A DNA stretch of 64,000 nt from an uncultured Lysobacter sp. (lineage in GTDB: Bacteria > Pseudomonadota > Gammaproteobacteria > Xanthomonadales > Xanthomonadaceae), in contig CAMLID010000003.1 in assembly GCA_946480055.1 (NCBI GenBank), positions 1-64,000 on the forward strand, written 5' to 3'. This document shows positions 35,202-43,952 of this stretch, piece after piece. The translations under genes and the position numbers were made by a program. Every line of letters starts with the position of its first letter. Positions within the stretch are counted from its first letter, which is position 1. A model generated the notes under the pieces. The model was given only the letters and a program-made list of their open reading frames with translations, was not told the origin of the DNA and did no database searches.

Positions 35202-35449
35202 GGCTGGCCTCCGCTGCAGCTCCAGCTCACGGTCAGACGCGATGGCATCGCATTCCAGGGGTTGACCTCGCGGCTGCGCGGCAGGTCGGCCAGCAACACG
35301 CAACCGCCGTCGCGCAGAATCGGACGCAGTTCCAGCGGCAGCGTCATCTCGACGTTGGCCAGCTGCACCTGCACCGGCAGGCCGCGCGCCTCTGTCGCGA
35401 TCAGGCCGTCATGCAGCTCGTCCAGCAGTTGCGAGAGCTCGCGCAGCAT
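35198..35449 (-). CDS. Small Trypco2-like (trypsin-co-occurring) domain protein
   Basis: 83 residues from ATG 35449 (GGGAGG 4 bases upstream; a GTG at 35452 is too close to it). One amphipathic helix (LRELSQLLDELHDGLIATEA) is followed by strands (VQVQLANVEMTLPLEL ... RLTVSWSC). This resembles the Trypco2 domain that Kaur and colleagues described next to trypsin-like effectors in bacterial conflict systems, and here trypsin-like domains are indeed encoded nearby. The match is by pattern only. Confidence 0.5.
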   Translation of the reverse strand: MLRELSQLLDELHDGLIATEARGLPVQVQLANVEMTLPLELRPILRDGGCVLLADLPRSREVNPWNAMPSRLTVSWSCSGGQP

Positions 35450-36432
35450 CACACGCCTCCCTCAGGTGCCGTTGTCGGTGTCGGCGCCGGTGTGGCAGCG
35501 GGCGCCGTAGCCGGCACGGCCGCACGCATCGCCGGCGAGTGCCGCTGCACCAAGGCGATCTTGGCCGCGTCGGCCAGTCGCTCCAGCGGCATGGTTTCGC
35601 TGACGAAGTTGAGCTTGACCTCGCCGAACAGGTCGGCGCGGACGTTGGATTCGTTCTGGGCGTTGACCGCGACCGTCGACACCATGGTCGAGCTCTGGCC
35701 GCTGTAGCTCATCGCGCCGCGCTCGCCCCAGTTGTTGACCGACTGCGGATCGGCGCCGACCGCATAGCCGACCTTGGCCGCGTCCTGGGCCGCGGCACGG
35801 AACATCACCTTGCTGGTGATGCTGCCGTCGCGCACCACGACCCGGCTCATGCCGAGCATGACCATGGTCGCGAGCAGTTGCTGGCGCTCGCCGCCGACCT
35901 TGAGCCGGACCTGCGGCAGCACGCGCTGCTCCAGCACTTCGGTACTCAATTCCTCGCCGTCGACACCGTACTCGCTCAGCCACGCCGGCATCAGGCCCTC
36001 GGCGCGCGGCGCCAACTGCGGCTCGGTGCGCGCAGCGCCGTCGGGCAGCAGCAGCTGCACTTCGCCGGGATAGCGAGTGGCGAGCCAGTCGCGCGCCTGA
36101 TTGGGGCTGACGTTCTCTTCGGTGAATTGGTCAAGTGTCTTGGCCACCGCCGCGACCAGGCTGGAGTAGCTCTCCATCTGCCGGATCGAAGCATCGACGA
36201 TGGCGTCGAAAGTGCCATGCACGAGCTGAGCGACGAAGCCCGGGAAGTCGATCTCGTTGACCATCGCGCCGGCGCGGCGGGCGATGGTCTCGGTGGCCTG
36301 CGGCTTGGGCGCAGCCGCCGGCGTCGCAGCGGAGCCGCCTTCGGCCGGCGCATCGGCCAGCGCGCGCGCGGGCGACGGCGCCCCGTTCCTGGGCGGAAAG
36401 ATCCTGCCGCGAGTGCCGTTGTGCTCGGACAC
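35449..36432 (-). CDS. Cluster paralogue A4 (short form)
   Basis: 327 residues from a GTG start (GAGGA 8 bases upstream). It lacks most of the N-terminal helical block of the other three but keeps IDFPGFVAQLVHGTFDAIVDASIRQMESY, RQQLLATMVMLGMSRVVVRDG and VKLNFVSETMPLERLA. The tail is Ala/Pro/Thr-rich. Being the smallest and the nearest to the protease gene, it may be the connector of the family; inference. Confidence 0.85.
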   Translation of the reverse strand: MSEHNGTRGRIFPPRNGAPSPARALADAPAEGGSAATPAAAPKPQATETIARRAGAMVNEIDFPGFVAQLVHGTFDAIVDASIRQMESYSSLVAAVAKTLDQFTEENVSPNQARDWLATRYPGEVQLLLPDGAARTEPQLAPRAEGLMPAWLSEYGVDGEELSTEVLEQRVLPQVRLKVGGERQQLLATMVMLGMSRVVVRDGSITSKVMFRAAAQDAAKVGYAVGADPQSVNNWGERGAMSYSGQSSTMVSTVAVNAQNESNVRADLFGEVKLNFVSETMPLERLADAAKIALVQRHSPAMRAAVPATAPAATPAPTPTTAPEGGV

Positions 36433-36442
36433 GGTGCGATCC

Positions 36443-39400
36443 TCAGGCCGTCGTCACCCAGCGGTTCTCGCGCTCGTAGCGGCCGTCACCGAGCAGGCGC
36501 AATTCGATCCGCGCCGCCGGACTGCCCTGTGCGAGCCCGCTGAACCGGTAGTCGATGCTCAGCTTCAGCGCCGCGACGCTGCCGACATCGGCGGCGTCCT
36601 CGATGCGCGCGGTCGCTTCCACGCCGTAGGCCAGATTGGCCGGCAGCCCGGCGACGACGCGGACGTCGCCGACCGAACCTTGCGAGGCGCGGAAATCGAC
36701 CGTGATCGGCAGCGGCGAGGACTGGCCTTCGATCGCCGGCCATTCGCCGAGCTCGATGCGCACGTCCGACGCCGCAGCCGAACTCACGCTCGGCGACAAC
36801 GCCGCCGGCGACTTCAGGCCTTCGAGCTGGTCCAAGGCCCAGCGACAGGCACCGGCGCTGCCGCGCAGCACGCTCATGCGCGTGCCGGCGACGCGGCTGG
36901 GCTCGATCGGCTCGCGGGTCTCGCCCGACGCGCTGGTATCGCTGCCGGTGTCCAAGGCCCGCACCGGCGACGGCGGACGCGCCAGCCGCAGAGCGCTGCC
37001 ATTGCCCAGCGATTGCGCGCTGGGGCGCGGCGCTTCGGGCGGCAGGTACAGCACGCGCCAGTTGCCGTAGTCGGGTTCGGCCATGTTGCCGAAGTCGGCG
37101 GCGAAGTCGGCGAACGGCAGCCAGTCTTCGTAGCCGTTGTTGGCCGGATGGAAGTCGATCGGATCGCCGTCGAAGGCGATGCGGGTGTCCCAGGGATTGA
37201 GCACCTTGACCTGCACCGAGGCCGGGTCTTCGAGGTTGCCGCGGATGCCGGCGATCACCACCGCATGCGGCGCGCCCACGATCACGACCCACAGGGCGCC
37301 GCACTCGCGCAGCCACTGCGCCCATTGGGTGGGCGTGTTGTAAACGCTGGCGTTGGACGGATGCGGGATCACGACGAAGCCATAGCGGTCGCGCACGGCG
37401 TTGAGCAGGTCCCAGCCGTAGGAACTGGCGAGCGAACCGCCGACCTGGTTGGCCAGGGTCTCGGGTGCGTACGAAGCGTTGTGCCGCCACGACAGCAGCA
37501 TCGCCATCGACGCGGCCCAGCAGGCGTCCTTGTTCGGCTGCGGAACCAGCACCACCGGATAGTCGGCGCCACCGTCGGACAGCGCGCGCACCGGACGGCC
37601 GCTGCCGAGCGCGAACGTGGTCGCGCGGCCTTCGATCCAGTCGATCTTGGTCGGAGTGATGAAACAGCCGCGGTTGAGTCCCTGCGCCGCCGGCTGGCCG
37701 GTGACGTGGACCGCGCAGACCTGGGCCTTGAGCTGGCCGCTGCTGCGATCAAGATGATAGACCGGCGAACCGCTGGCGCCATGCAGGGTCAGGATCGGGT
37801 ACTCGATCACCTCGCCGTTGCTTTGCGAAGCCGCGTAGCCGCCGTGCAGGTGCTGCTTGTCACCGTCGATCGCTGCGGTGATTTCGGGCACCGCGTCGGA
37901 CGCGCCGGAGTAGCCGCAGACCACGATCGGCAGACGATCGGACGGGGTCGCGTTGAGGAACTCGAAGTACTGCCCATTGGGCGCGGCGATCGGCACGTTC
38001 TCGATCACCGCCAGATCGTTCTCCCAGTTGCCGGTGCCGGTGTAGCGCGGCGCGATCCGCCACGACGAACTGGGCAGGGTGCATTCGCCGAACGGCTTGA
38101 CCCCGGCACCGTTCTGACCCGGCACCACGGTCACGTTGACCTTGTTGTGCAGGTTGTGGGCGCAGGTGAGGATGCGGTTGGGGCCGATGTAGAAGCCGGT
38201 ACCGCCCCAGCCGTTGCCGGCGCTGTCGGTCATCAGCAACTGGCAGATCGCCGAATGCGGGAACGCGCGAGTGTCCTCGACGCCGACGAACCATTCCTCG
38301 CGTGCCAGGCTGAAGGCGTCGTCCTGGCAGGTCAGCGCGCTCATCGGGTTGGAGGGGTCGTAGTACGGGGTGATGATTTCCTGCGCGGTCGCGTAGGGGC
38401 GGCCGGGCAGCGCGAGCGCGGTCGCGCGCGCTCGCCCGCGTAAGCCCTGCGTGGTCGGCGCGGGCACGGCGGCCGCGGCAGCGGCGCGCACGCAGTCCAT
38501 GTAGTGGTCCCAGTTCCAGAGCCGGCTCGGGCAGTCGTGGTTGTCGCGCGGCGAGGCTTCCTGGTGACCGACGATGTGCTCGCGGTCGATCGGCAGGCCG
38601 TATTGCGCGCACAGCCAGGCGACCAGCGCCGACGAGGCCTGGTACTGCTCCTCGGTCGGGTCCAGGCCGCGCTTGTTGGCGACGTGCTCGATGCCGATGC
38701 CGTGGGTGTTGGCGCTGCTGGCATGCCAGGCCACGTCGTTGTTGCGCACCATCTGCACGACTTCGCCGTCGCGGCCGATCACGTAATGGGCGCTGACAGT
38801 GATGTGCTCGTTGCGCGAGTTGCGCTGGTCGGGGTTCTGGAACCAGCCGATGGTGCCGGTGATGCGCGAGCCGCCGTCGGTGATGTGGATGACGATGCGG
38901 TCGACCGCACGCTGGGTGCGCATGCTGCGGTAGTTGCCGGTGTATGCCGGGGCGAAACGGCTGGCGCTCGGGTACTCGGCGTTCGGTACGTCGAACGCGC
39001 GCGCCTGCCGGTACGACTGCTCGGCAGCCATGGTCTCGTCCGGGATCGCCTCGCTGATGCCCTTGTTGTCCTGCTCGTCGTCCTCCAGCGCGAATGCGCG
39101 GGTATGCGCGCGCTTGCTGCCGGGCATGCCCAGGGCGAAGGTGGTGGCACGGCCTTCGATCCAGTCGATCTTGCTGGGGGTGATGAAGCAGCCGCGATTG
39201 AGCCCCTGCGCAGCCGGTTCGCCGCTGACATGGACCGCGCAGATCAGCGCCTTGAGCCCGCCGCCGCGGTCGGATAGCGTGTAGACCGGCGAACCGCTGG
39301 CGCCCATCAGCGACAGGATCGGATAGTCGAGGGTCTCAGGATTGGGCTGCTCGCGCACGTAACCGCCGTGCAGGTGCTGCTTATCGCCGTCGATGATCGT

Positions 39401-41524
39401 ATCCAGCTCCGGCACTGCGCGCGAGGCCGCGGAATAGCCGCAGACCACGACCGGCAAGCGGTCCGAGGGCGTCGCCTGCAGGAACTCGAAGTACTGACCA
39501 TTGGGCGCTGCCAGCGGAACGTTATCGATCACCGCCAGATCGTTGTTCCAGTCGCCGTCGCCGGTATAGCGCGGCGCGATCCGCCAGGACGAGGACTGCA
39601 CGGTGCATTGCCCATAGGGGCGCCCGCTCGCGCCGTTGCGGCCGGGGATGATCTGCACGCTGCTCATACCGTGCAGGTTGTGGGCGCAGGTCAGGATGCG
39701 GTTGTGGCCGATGTAGAAGCCGGTGCCCTGGTAGCCGGAGCCGTCGGGGCCGGTAATCAGCAGTTGGCAGATCGCCGAATGCGGATACAGCGAGGTGTTC
39801 GGCACGCCGGCGAACCACTCCTCGCGTGCCAGGCTGAAGGCGTCGGCCTGACAGCTCAGCGCGGTGGACGGATCGGCGGGGTCGTAGAACGGGGTGATGA
39901 TCTCCTGCGCGCGGGCATGGACCTTGCCGCCGCCCAATGCCTGCGCACGCGGCGCGGCGCGACTCGCGAGCGAGAACGAGATACCGAAGCCCGCCGCCTC
40001 CTGGGCGATCCACTGGCGCTTGGCCGCGGTGATCCGGCAGCCCAGGTTGGTGGTGGCCGAATGCGCGGCCACGTGTACGCCGACCATGTGCGCGCGCGGG
40101 AAGGTGCCGCCTTCGATCCAGTACACCGGCGAGCCGCTGGCGCCGCCCAGGGTCTGCAGGTCGTAGTCGAAGGTTTCGTCCGTGGGCAGGCTGCGGATGT
40201 AACCGCCGTGCATGTGCTGCTTGTTCGGGTCGATGTTGTCGTTGACCCACTGCTCGATCGCGTCGTTGGCGTACCAAAGCGCGGAATAGCCGCAGACCAC
40301 CACGCCCTCGGGGCGCGACTGGGTCAACTCCTCGACCAGGTCGAAGGTGCGGTCGGCCGGCACCGCGTTGGCGGCCGGCACGCGGATCACCGCCATGTCG
40401 AAGTCGCTGTTGCCGGCGCTGTAGGACGGATGCTTGCGGCAGTCGGCCGAGGTGACGCGGAAGCGACCGAAGGGTTCGGTGGCCGTGCTCACACCGACAC
40501 CGTTCTTGCCCGGCACGATGATCAGTTCGCTCTGCCCGTCGACCACATGCGCGGCGGTCAGCAGCAAGCAGGGGCCGATGAAGAACGCGCTGCCGTGCAG
40601 AGCCCCCTCTTCGCTGCCATCGGGACTGCGCACCTGGCAGATCGCCGAGTGCGGCGGCACGGTGGTGTCGGTCACGCCGAGGAACCACATCGCGCTGCTC
40701 AGGAAGAAACCGATCTGGCTGGTCAGAGCGTCGAACCAGTTGGTCGGTTGGTAGTACGAGGACACCAGCAACGAACGCGGATTCGGCGTCGGGGTGCGGT
40801 GCGTGGGAGCATCGTAGCGCTGGCTGTAGCGTCCGTAGGACTGCGCAGTCGCAGGCGCGGCATCGCCAGGCGCTGCGGCGATCGGTGCGGCGCCGTTGCC
40901 GTTGCTGGCCGGCGCAGACGCAGCGGGTGCCGCGGTCGCGGGACCCTGCTGCCACAGATCGTCGGAATAGCCATCGCTGTACGGTGCCGGTTCCGCCGGC
41001 GCGGCCGCGTGCGCGCCGCCGTTGCCGTTGCTACGGCCGCTGCCATTGGTCTGGATCGCCGCGACCGTGTCGAGCGCATCGCCGCCCCAGGCCAGGCCAC
41101 CGTTGGCGGCGACGCCGTAACTCGACACCGTGTCCAGGCGCGCCGTACGCCGCAGTCCACGTTCGGTCAGGCCGCTGAGGTTGACGTACATGTTGCCGGC
41201 GTCGGGAATCTTCACCGATACCGGACGACTGTGATCGCCCTCGTTATAGGTCGCCAGGCCGAAATACAGGCGCGGCTGGCCGACGAAGCGCGCGACCACG
41301 CTCGGCGGCACTAGGTACACCGCGTCGCCGCGGCGCGCGCCGCTGCCCAGCACGCGGCTGGAGTAGAAGTTGCTGGCCGTGCGCCGGGCGCGATTTTCGG
41401 CCTTGAGCAGGTCCGGGTCGGTGGCCAGGCCGATCTCGAACAGCGGGTTTTCGCTGCGGACCGTGAAGCCCAGCACGCTGAAGCGATCGTCGATCGATTC
41501 GCGATTGGCTCGGATGAGTGCCAT
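36443..41524 (-). CDS. Giant multi-enzyme protein: three trypsin-like domains, amidase_2 and papain-like protease
   Basis: 1693 residues; AGGAGT 7 bases before the ATG. Order: N-terminal domain (about 1-150; FSVLGFTVRSENPLFEIGLA, NFYSSRVLG), Gly/Asn/Ala linker, trypsin-like 1 (His 322, Asp 374, Ser 462, approximate), trypsin-like 2 (611, 660, 742), N-acetylmuramoyl-L-alanine amidase/PGRP domain (about 870-1005; RIVIHITDGGS, HITVSAHYVIG, HDCPSRLW), trypsin-like 3 (1120, 1170, 1251), papain-like cysteine protease (about 1330-1460; Cys in DACWAASMA, His in GAPHAVVIAG), and a beta-rich end (about 1560-1693). All triads look intact. Trypsin 2 and 3 are near repeats, including the linker WIEGRATTFALG. 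No signal peptide. It could cleave peptidoglycan and proteins of prey or rivals, or kill the host cell. Confidence 0.93.
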   Translation of the reverse strand: MALIRANRESIDDRFSVLGFTVRSENPLFEIGLATDPDLLKAENRARRTASNFYSSRVLGSGARRGDAVYLVPPSVVARFVGQPRLYFGLATYNEGDHSRPVSVKIPDAGNMYVNLSGLTERGLRRTARLDTVSSYGVAANGGLAWGGDALDTVAAIQTNGSGRSNGNGGAHAAAPAEPAPYSDGYSDDLWQQGPATAAPAASAPASNGNGAAPIAAAPGDAAPATAQSYGRYSQRYDAPTHRTPTPNPRSLLVSSYYQPTNWFDALTSQIGFFLSSAMWFLGVTDTTVPPHSAICQVRSPDGSEEGALHGSAFFIGPCLLLTAAHVVDGQSELIIVPGKNGVGVSTATEPFGRFRVTSADCRKHPSYSAGNSDFDMAVIRVPAANAVPADRTFDLVEELTQSRPEGVVVCGYSALWYANDAIEQWVNDNIDPNKQHMHGGYIRSLPTDETFDYDLQTLGGASGSPVYWIEGGTFPRAHMVGVHVAAHSATTNLGCRITAAKRQWIAQEAAGFGISFSLASRAAPRAQALGGGKVHARAQEIITPFYDPADPSTALSCQADAFSLAREEWFAGVPNTSLYPHSAICQLLITGPDGSGYQGTGFYIGHNRILTCAHNLHGMSSVQIIPGRNGASGRPYGQCTVQSSSWRIAPRYTGDGDWNNDLAVIDNVPLAAPNGQYFEFLQATPSDRLPVVVCGYSAASRAVPELDTIIDGDKQHLHGGYVREQPNPETLDYPILSLMGASGSPVYTLSDRGGGLKALICAVHVSGEPAAQGLNRGCFITPSKIDWIEGRATTFALGMPGSKRAHTRAFALEDDEQDNKGISEAIPDETMAAEQSYRQARAFDVPNAEYPSASRFAPAYTGNYRSMRTQRAVDRIVIHITDGGSRITGTIGWFQNPDQRNSRNEHITVSAHYVIGRDGEVVQMVRNNDVAWHASSANTHGIGIEHVANKRGLDPTEEQYQASSALVAWLCAQYGLPIDREHIVGHQEASPRDNHDCPSRLWNWDHYMDCVRAAAAAAVPAPTTQGLRGRARATALALPGRPYATAQEIITPYYDPSNPMSALTCQDDAFSLAREEWFVGVEDTRAFPHSAICQLLMTDSAGNGWGGTGFYIGPNRILTCAHNLHNKVNVTVVPGQNGAGVKPFGECTLPSSSWRIAPRYTGTGNWENDLAVIENVPIAAPNGQYFEFLNATPSDRLPIVVCGYSGASDAVPEITAAIDGDKQHLHGGYAASQSNGEVIEYPILTLHGASGSPVYHLDRSSGQLKAQVCAVHVTGQPAAQGLNRGCFITPTKIDWIEGRATTFALGSGRPVRALSDGGADYPVVLVPQPNKDACWAASMAMLLSWRHNASYAPETLANQVGGSLASSYGWDLLNAVRDRYGFVVIPHPSNASVYNTPTQWAQWLRECGALWVVIVGAPHAVVIAGIRGNLEDPASVQVKVLNPWDTRIAFDGDPIDFHPANNGYEDWLPFADFAADFGNMAEPDYGNWRVLYLPPEAPRPSAQSLGNGSALRLARPPSPVRALDTGSDTSASGETREPIEPSRVAGTRMSVLRGSAGACRWALDQLEGLKSPAALSPSVSSAAASDVRIELGEWPAIEGQSSPLPITVDFRASQGSVGDVRVVAGLPANLAYGVEATARIEDAADVGSVAALKLSIDYRFSGLAQGSPAARIELRLLGDGRYERENRWVTTA

Positions 41525-41533
41525 GACTGACTC

Positions 41534-41872
41534 CTAGCGACGCTTGCGTTCACTGATGGAAGAAGCCGCGACGTCGCGCCGTTCGATCGCAGGCGCGCGA
41601 GCATCCAGCGCCAGTTCGATCGGCGTGCCGCCGACATCGTTGATGACCGAAGAAATGCGTTCCCAGAACCGTTGTTGGGCGTCGATGCCGATGCCTTCCA
41701 GGTGCGGCTTCATGAACTCGACCACCGACTCGAGATGGCGGAAGAATGCGCGCTGGCCGGACTGGACGTGCTCGACCGAGCCGCGCCATTCGGCGACGGC
41801 GGCCTCGGCCTCACCGCGCTCGCACCAGACGCGAACGATGAAGACGGCGGTACGGTCCTCGAGCAGTGCCAT
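41534..41872 (-). CDS. Small conserved protein at the head of the cluster
   Basis: 112 residues. TAVFIVRVWCERGEAEAAVAEWRGSVEHVQSGQRAFFRHLESVVEF is the characteristic part; similar small proteins (FIVRIW ... EWRG ... HV.SGE) recur in cyanobacteria and actinobacteria to my recollection, often next to conflict-type genes, with no known function. It is soluble and precedes the giant gene by 9 bases. First structural gene after the regulator. Confidence 0.75.
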   Translation of the reverse strand: MALLEDRTAVFIVRVWCERGEAEAAVAEWRGSVEHVQSGQRAFFRHLESVVEFMKPHLEGIGIDAQQRFWERISSVINDVGGTPIELALDARAPAIERRDVAASSISERKRR

Positions 41873-42283
41873 TGCGACGGTGCCCCTGCGGAAACGCTTG
41901 CGGCCGAGGCTGCACCGGAGCTGTCACCGCAGCATCACCGGCGGATCACGGGAGAATCACGCGATCGCGAGAGCGTGTGATGCGGCGGTGATGCGGGTGA
42001 GAGAAGGATGGCGCCGCCGCTGGTTTGGCTTGCAGGCGCAGTGATGGGCGCCGCGAAGAGGGGCGCGAATGCGGCTCCGCGAACCGATAGCCGCGCGGCC
42101 GATGGAAGGGCGATCGCGACTTGCGTCGCTCCCACATAGAGCAGGGCGGGAATCGCGTAGTCGACCGGACCACGACCCGGGCTGCGTCGCTCCCTCTGTG
42201 GGAGCGACGTAAGTCGCGATCGGTACAAGCAGACCCTCAATGAGCCTCAACAGGCGGCCCCACGGCGAAGTTATGTCGCCCTC
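41873..42283. other. 411-base region between the SARP gene and the cluster
   Basis: Holds the REP pair (42112-42222) and an imperfect inverted repeat ATCACGC ... GCGTGTGAT near 41950-41980. The promoter of the cluster is expected here, since the first gene starts at 41872. No gene is seen. Confidence 0.5.
42112..42222. repeat. REP/BIME-type repeat pair
   Basis: Inverted unit at 42112-42138 (CGCGACTTGCGTCGCTCCCACA) and direct unit at 42195-42222 (CTGTGGGAGCGACGTAAGTC). They share the core TGTGGGAGCG with the repeats at 58.6 kb. Extragenic palindromes of this type are frequent in Xanthomonadaceae. Confidence 0.75.
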
Positions 42284-43249
42284 TCACCGCTCCAGAAACT
42301 GCAGACTCAACTGCAGCTGCGAATCCGCCGTAGCCAGGCTGCGCCGCGCCGCATCGATCAGTCCATAAGCGCGCATGCCCTCGTCGGCGGTCATCGCCGC
42401 ATACGCGGGCGCCTGCACCGGCACCATCGCTTGGATCGCGTAGCCGACGCCGCCCTGCGCCGGCCACGGCGGCGACGCCGCCTCGCTGCCGATCGCGCTC
42501 TGGGCAATGCTCTGGTACAGGGCCATGGTCTCGCGCATCGGTTGGATCGCGAGCTCGCGCCGCAGCAGTTCGCGGCAATGCTCGAACTGCCGCAGGGCCT
42601 GCGCACGCTGGCCGCTGAGCACGAGCAGCTGCATCAGATCGCGATGCACGTCCTCGCGCAGCGCGTCGCTGTCCAGAATCGCCTGCGCATGGAGGATGCC
42701 CTCGGCATAGTCGCGCCGGATCGTCGCCAACTGCACCAGCCGCCCTAGCGCGTTCAGATAGTTGCGACGATGTTTCTCGCGTTCGCGCAGGGCCCAGTCG
42801 TCGGTGACATCGAGCAGGATGTCGGAGGTGTACATCGCCACGCCGCGGCGCAGACCGTCGATGTCGGCATCGCTGAGGCGTTCGGGCGCGCGGCTCAGGC
42901 CGGGCGTGACCAGGCGCTCGAACTCGTCCACATCCAGCCACACCGCCGCCGGCCCGTTCAGGCCGATCGCGCCGCGTCGGTCGCAGACGATCAGGTCGCC
43001 GTGCTTCAGCGGCGGTTTCTCGACCAAACGCCGCAGACGCCATAGGGCGGTGTTGAACGAGCCGGCGGTGGACGAGGACGAACGCTCGGGCCACAGGCTG
43101 GCGAGCAGTTCGGAACGGCTGAAGTAACGGCCGCGGCCCAGGGCCAGGTAGGCGAGCAGGCTCGCGCAGCGGCCGGCGATGGCAACGGCTTCGGAGGGCG
43201 CGCCTTCGCTGGCGATCGACAGCGATCCGAACAGGCAGATCCTGAACAT
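42284..43249 (-). CDS. SARP-like transcriptional regulator (winged helix + BTAD domain)
   Basis: 321 residues from ATG 43249 (GGAG 7 bases upstream). The OmpR-type winged helix (about 1-95; FRICLFGSLSIASEG, SRSELLASLWPE, FNTALWRLRRLV) is followed by the bacterial transcriptional activation domain (about 100-250; VDEFERLV, YAEGILHAQAILDSDALREDVHRDLMQLLVLSGQRAQALRQFEHCRELLRREL, the TPR-like BTAD signature). SARP-type regulators activate adjacent clusters. It lies upstream of and co-oriented with the 13-gene cluster, so it is probably its activator (inference). Confidence 0.9.
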   Translation of the reverse strand: MFRICLFGSLSIASEGAPSEAVAIAGRCASLLAYLALGRGRYFSRSELLASLWPERSSSSTAGSFNTALWRLRRLVEKPPLKHGDLIVCDRRGAIGLNGPAAVWLDVDEFERLVTPGLSRAPERLSDADIDGLRRGVAMYTSDILLDVTDDWALREREKHRRNYLNALGRLVQLATIRRDYAEGILHAQAILDSDALREDVHRDLMQLLVLSGQRAQALRQFEHCRELLRRELAIQPMRETMALYQSIAQSAIGSEAASPPWPAQGGVGYAIQAMVPVQAPAYAAMTADEGMRAYGLIDAARRSLATADSQLQLSLQFLER

Positions 43250-43589
43250 CCCGATGCTCCGTGCTGGGCCGGCGCGATGCGCGCGGCGAGGATGGATCCG
43301 GACCGTCCCCCGTACCCGACACCGTGGCGGCGGCATCGACGGCAACGCCGCGGAGCCAGGTCCGCGGCGCGTGACCTGTTTCGCATATCCGCCCATCGGC
43401 TGAAAAGTGCGCGCGCCGGCTGTCCTGGGACAGCCGCACTAGCCGTTAGCTGTAGCCGTAAGCCGTGATGGCCTGCCCATCGCCAGGAAAGCGATACCGG
43501 ACAAGATTGGGCAAGAATCCCTTGCCGGTAAGCCGCGGCGGGCCAAGGACCGGGTGGCGCGACCAGGATGTCGACCGAAGGAGTGCTGC
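43250..43589. other. Divergent promoter region between SARP and XRE genes
   Basis: 340 bases. It contains the control regions for both divergent genes and no gene. Short near-repeats GCCGTTAGC / GCCGTAAGC (43442-43465) and CCGGTAAGCC (43525) are possible operator half-sites. Confidence 0.4.
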
Positions 43590-43949
43590 GTGAGTGCGTT
43601 GTCGCTGAGAATCCGCAAAGCCAGAGCGCTGGCTGCGTTGTCGCAAGCCGAACTCGCTCGCCGTATCGGCGTCAAGCGCAGCGCGGTCACCCAATGGGAG
43701 CACCCGGCCGGGACCACGCCCAGCGTCGAGCACCTGATCCAGATCGCTCAGGAAACCACGCTGAGCTTCGAATGGCTGGCGACCGGGCGCGGCCCGAGCC
43801 GCTGCGAAGGCGCCGAACTGCCGCCGGCGGTGCTCGTCGACGACTACGCGCGCGACGAACACGAGAGCGAGGCGCTGTCGCATTTCCGCCGGCTGTCGGG
43901 CAGCCGGCGGCGGATGGCGCTGGAGATCCTGCAGATCCTCGGCGGCTAG
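43590..43949 (+). CDS. XRE-family helix-turn-helix regulator
   Basis: 119 residues from a GTG start (43590) with GAAGGAG upstream. HTH: LRIRKARALAALSQAELARRIGVKRSAVTQWE (about 5-36), followed by a short C-terminal segment without a known sensor domain. It is divergent from the SARP gene, so it may be a second regulator of the cluster. Confidence 0.82.
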   Translation: MSALSLRIRKARALAALSQAELARRIGVKRSAVTQWEHPAGTTPSVEHLIQIAQETTLSFEWLATGRGPSRCEGAELPPAVLVDDYARDEHESEALSHFRRLSGSRRRMALEILQILGG

Positions 43950-43952
43950 CGT

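Noticed and set aside
36257..38443. Long plus-strand frame (728 codons) opposite the giant protease gene
   Set aside because: Composition is Arg/Ala-rich without domains; the minus strand carries clear catalytic motifs. GC-rich shadow frame.
24397..43249. Phage tail-like or contractile injection cluster
   Set aside because: No sheath, tube, baseplate, tape-measure or AAA+ ATPase genes are recognisable.
24397..43249. Antibiotic (NRPS/PKS) biosynthetic cluster because of the SARP regulator
   Set aside because: No carrier, condensation, ketosynthase or adenylation domains are present.
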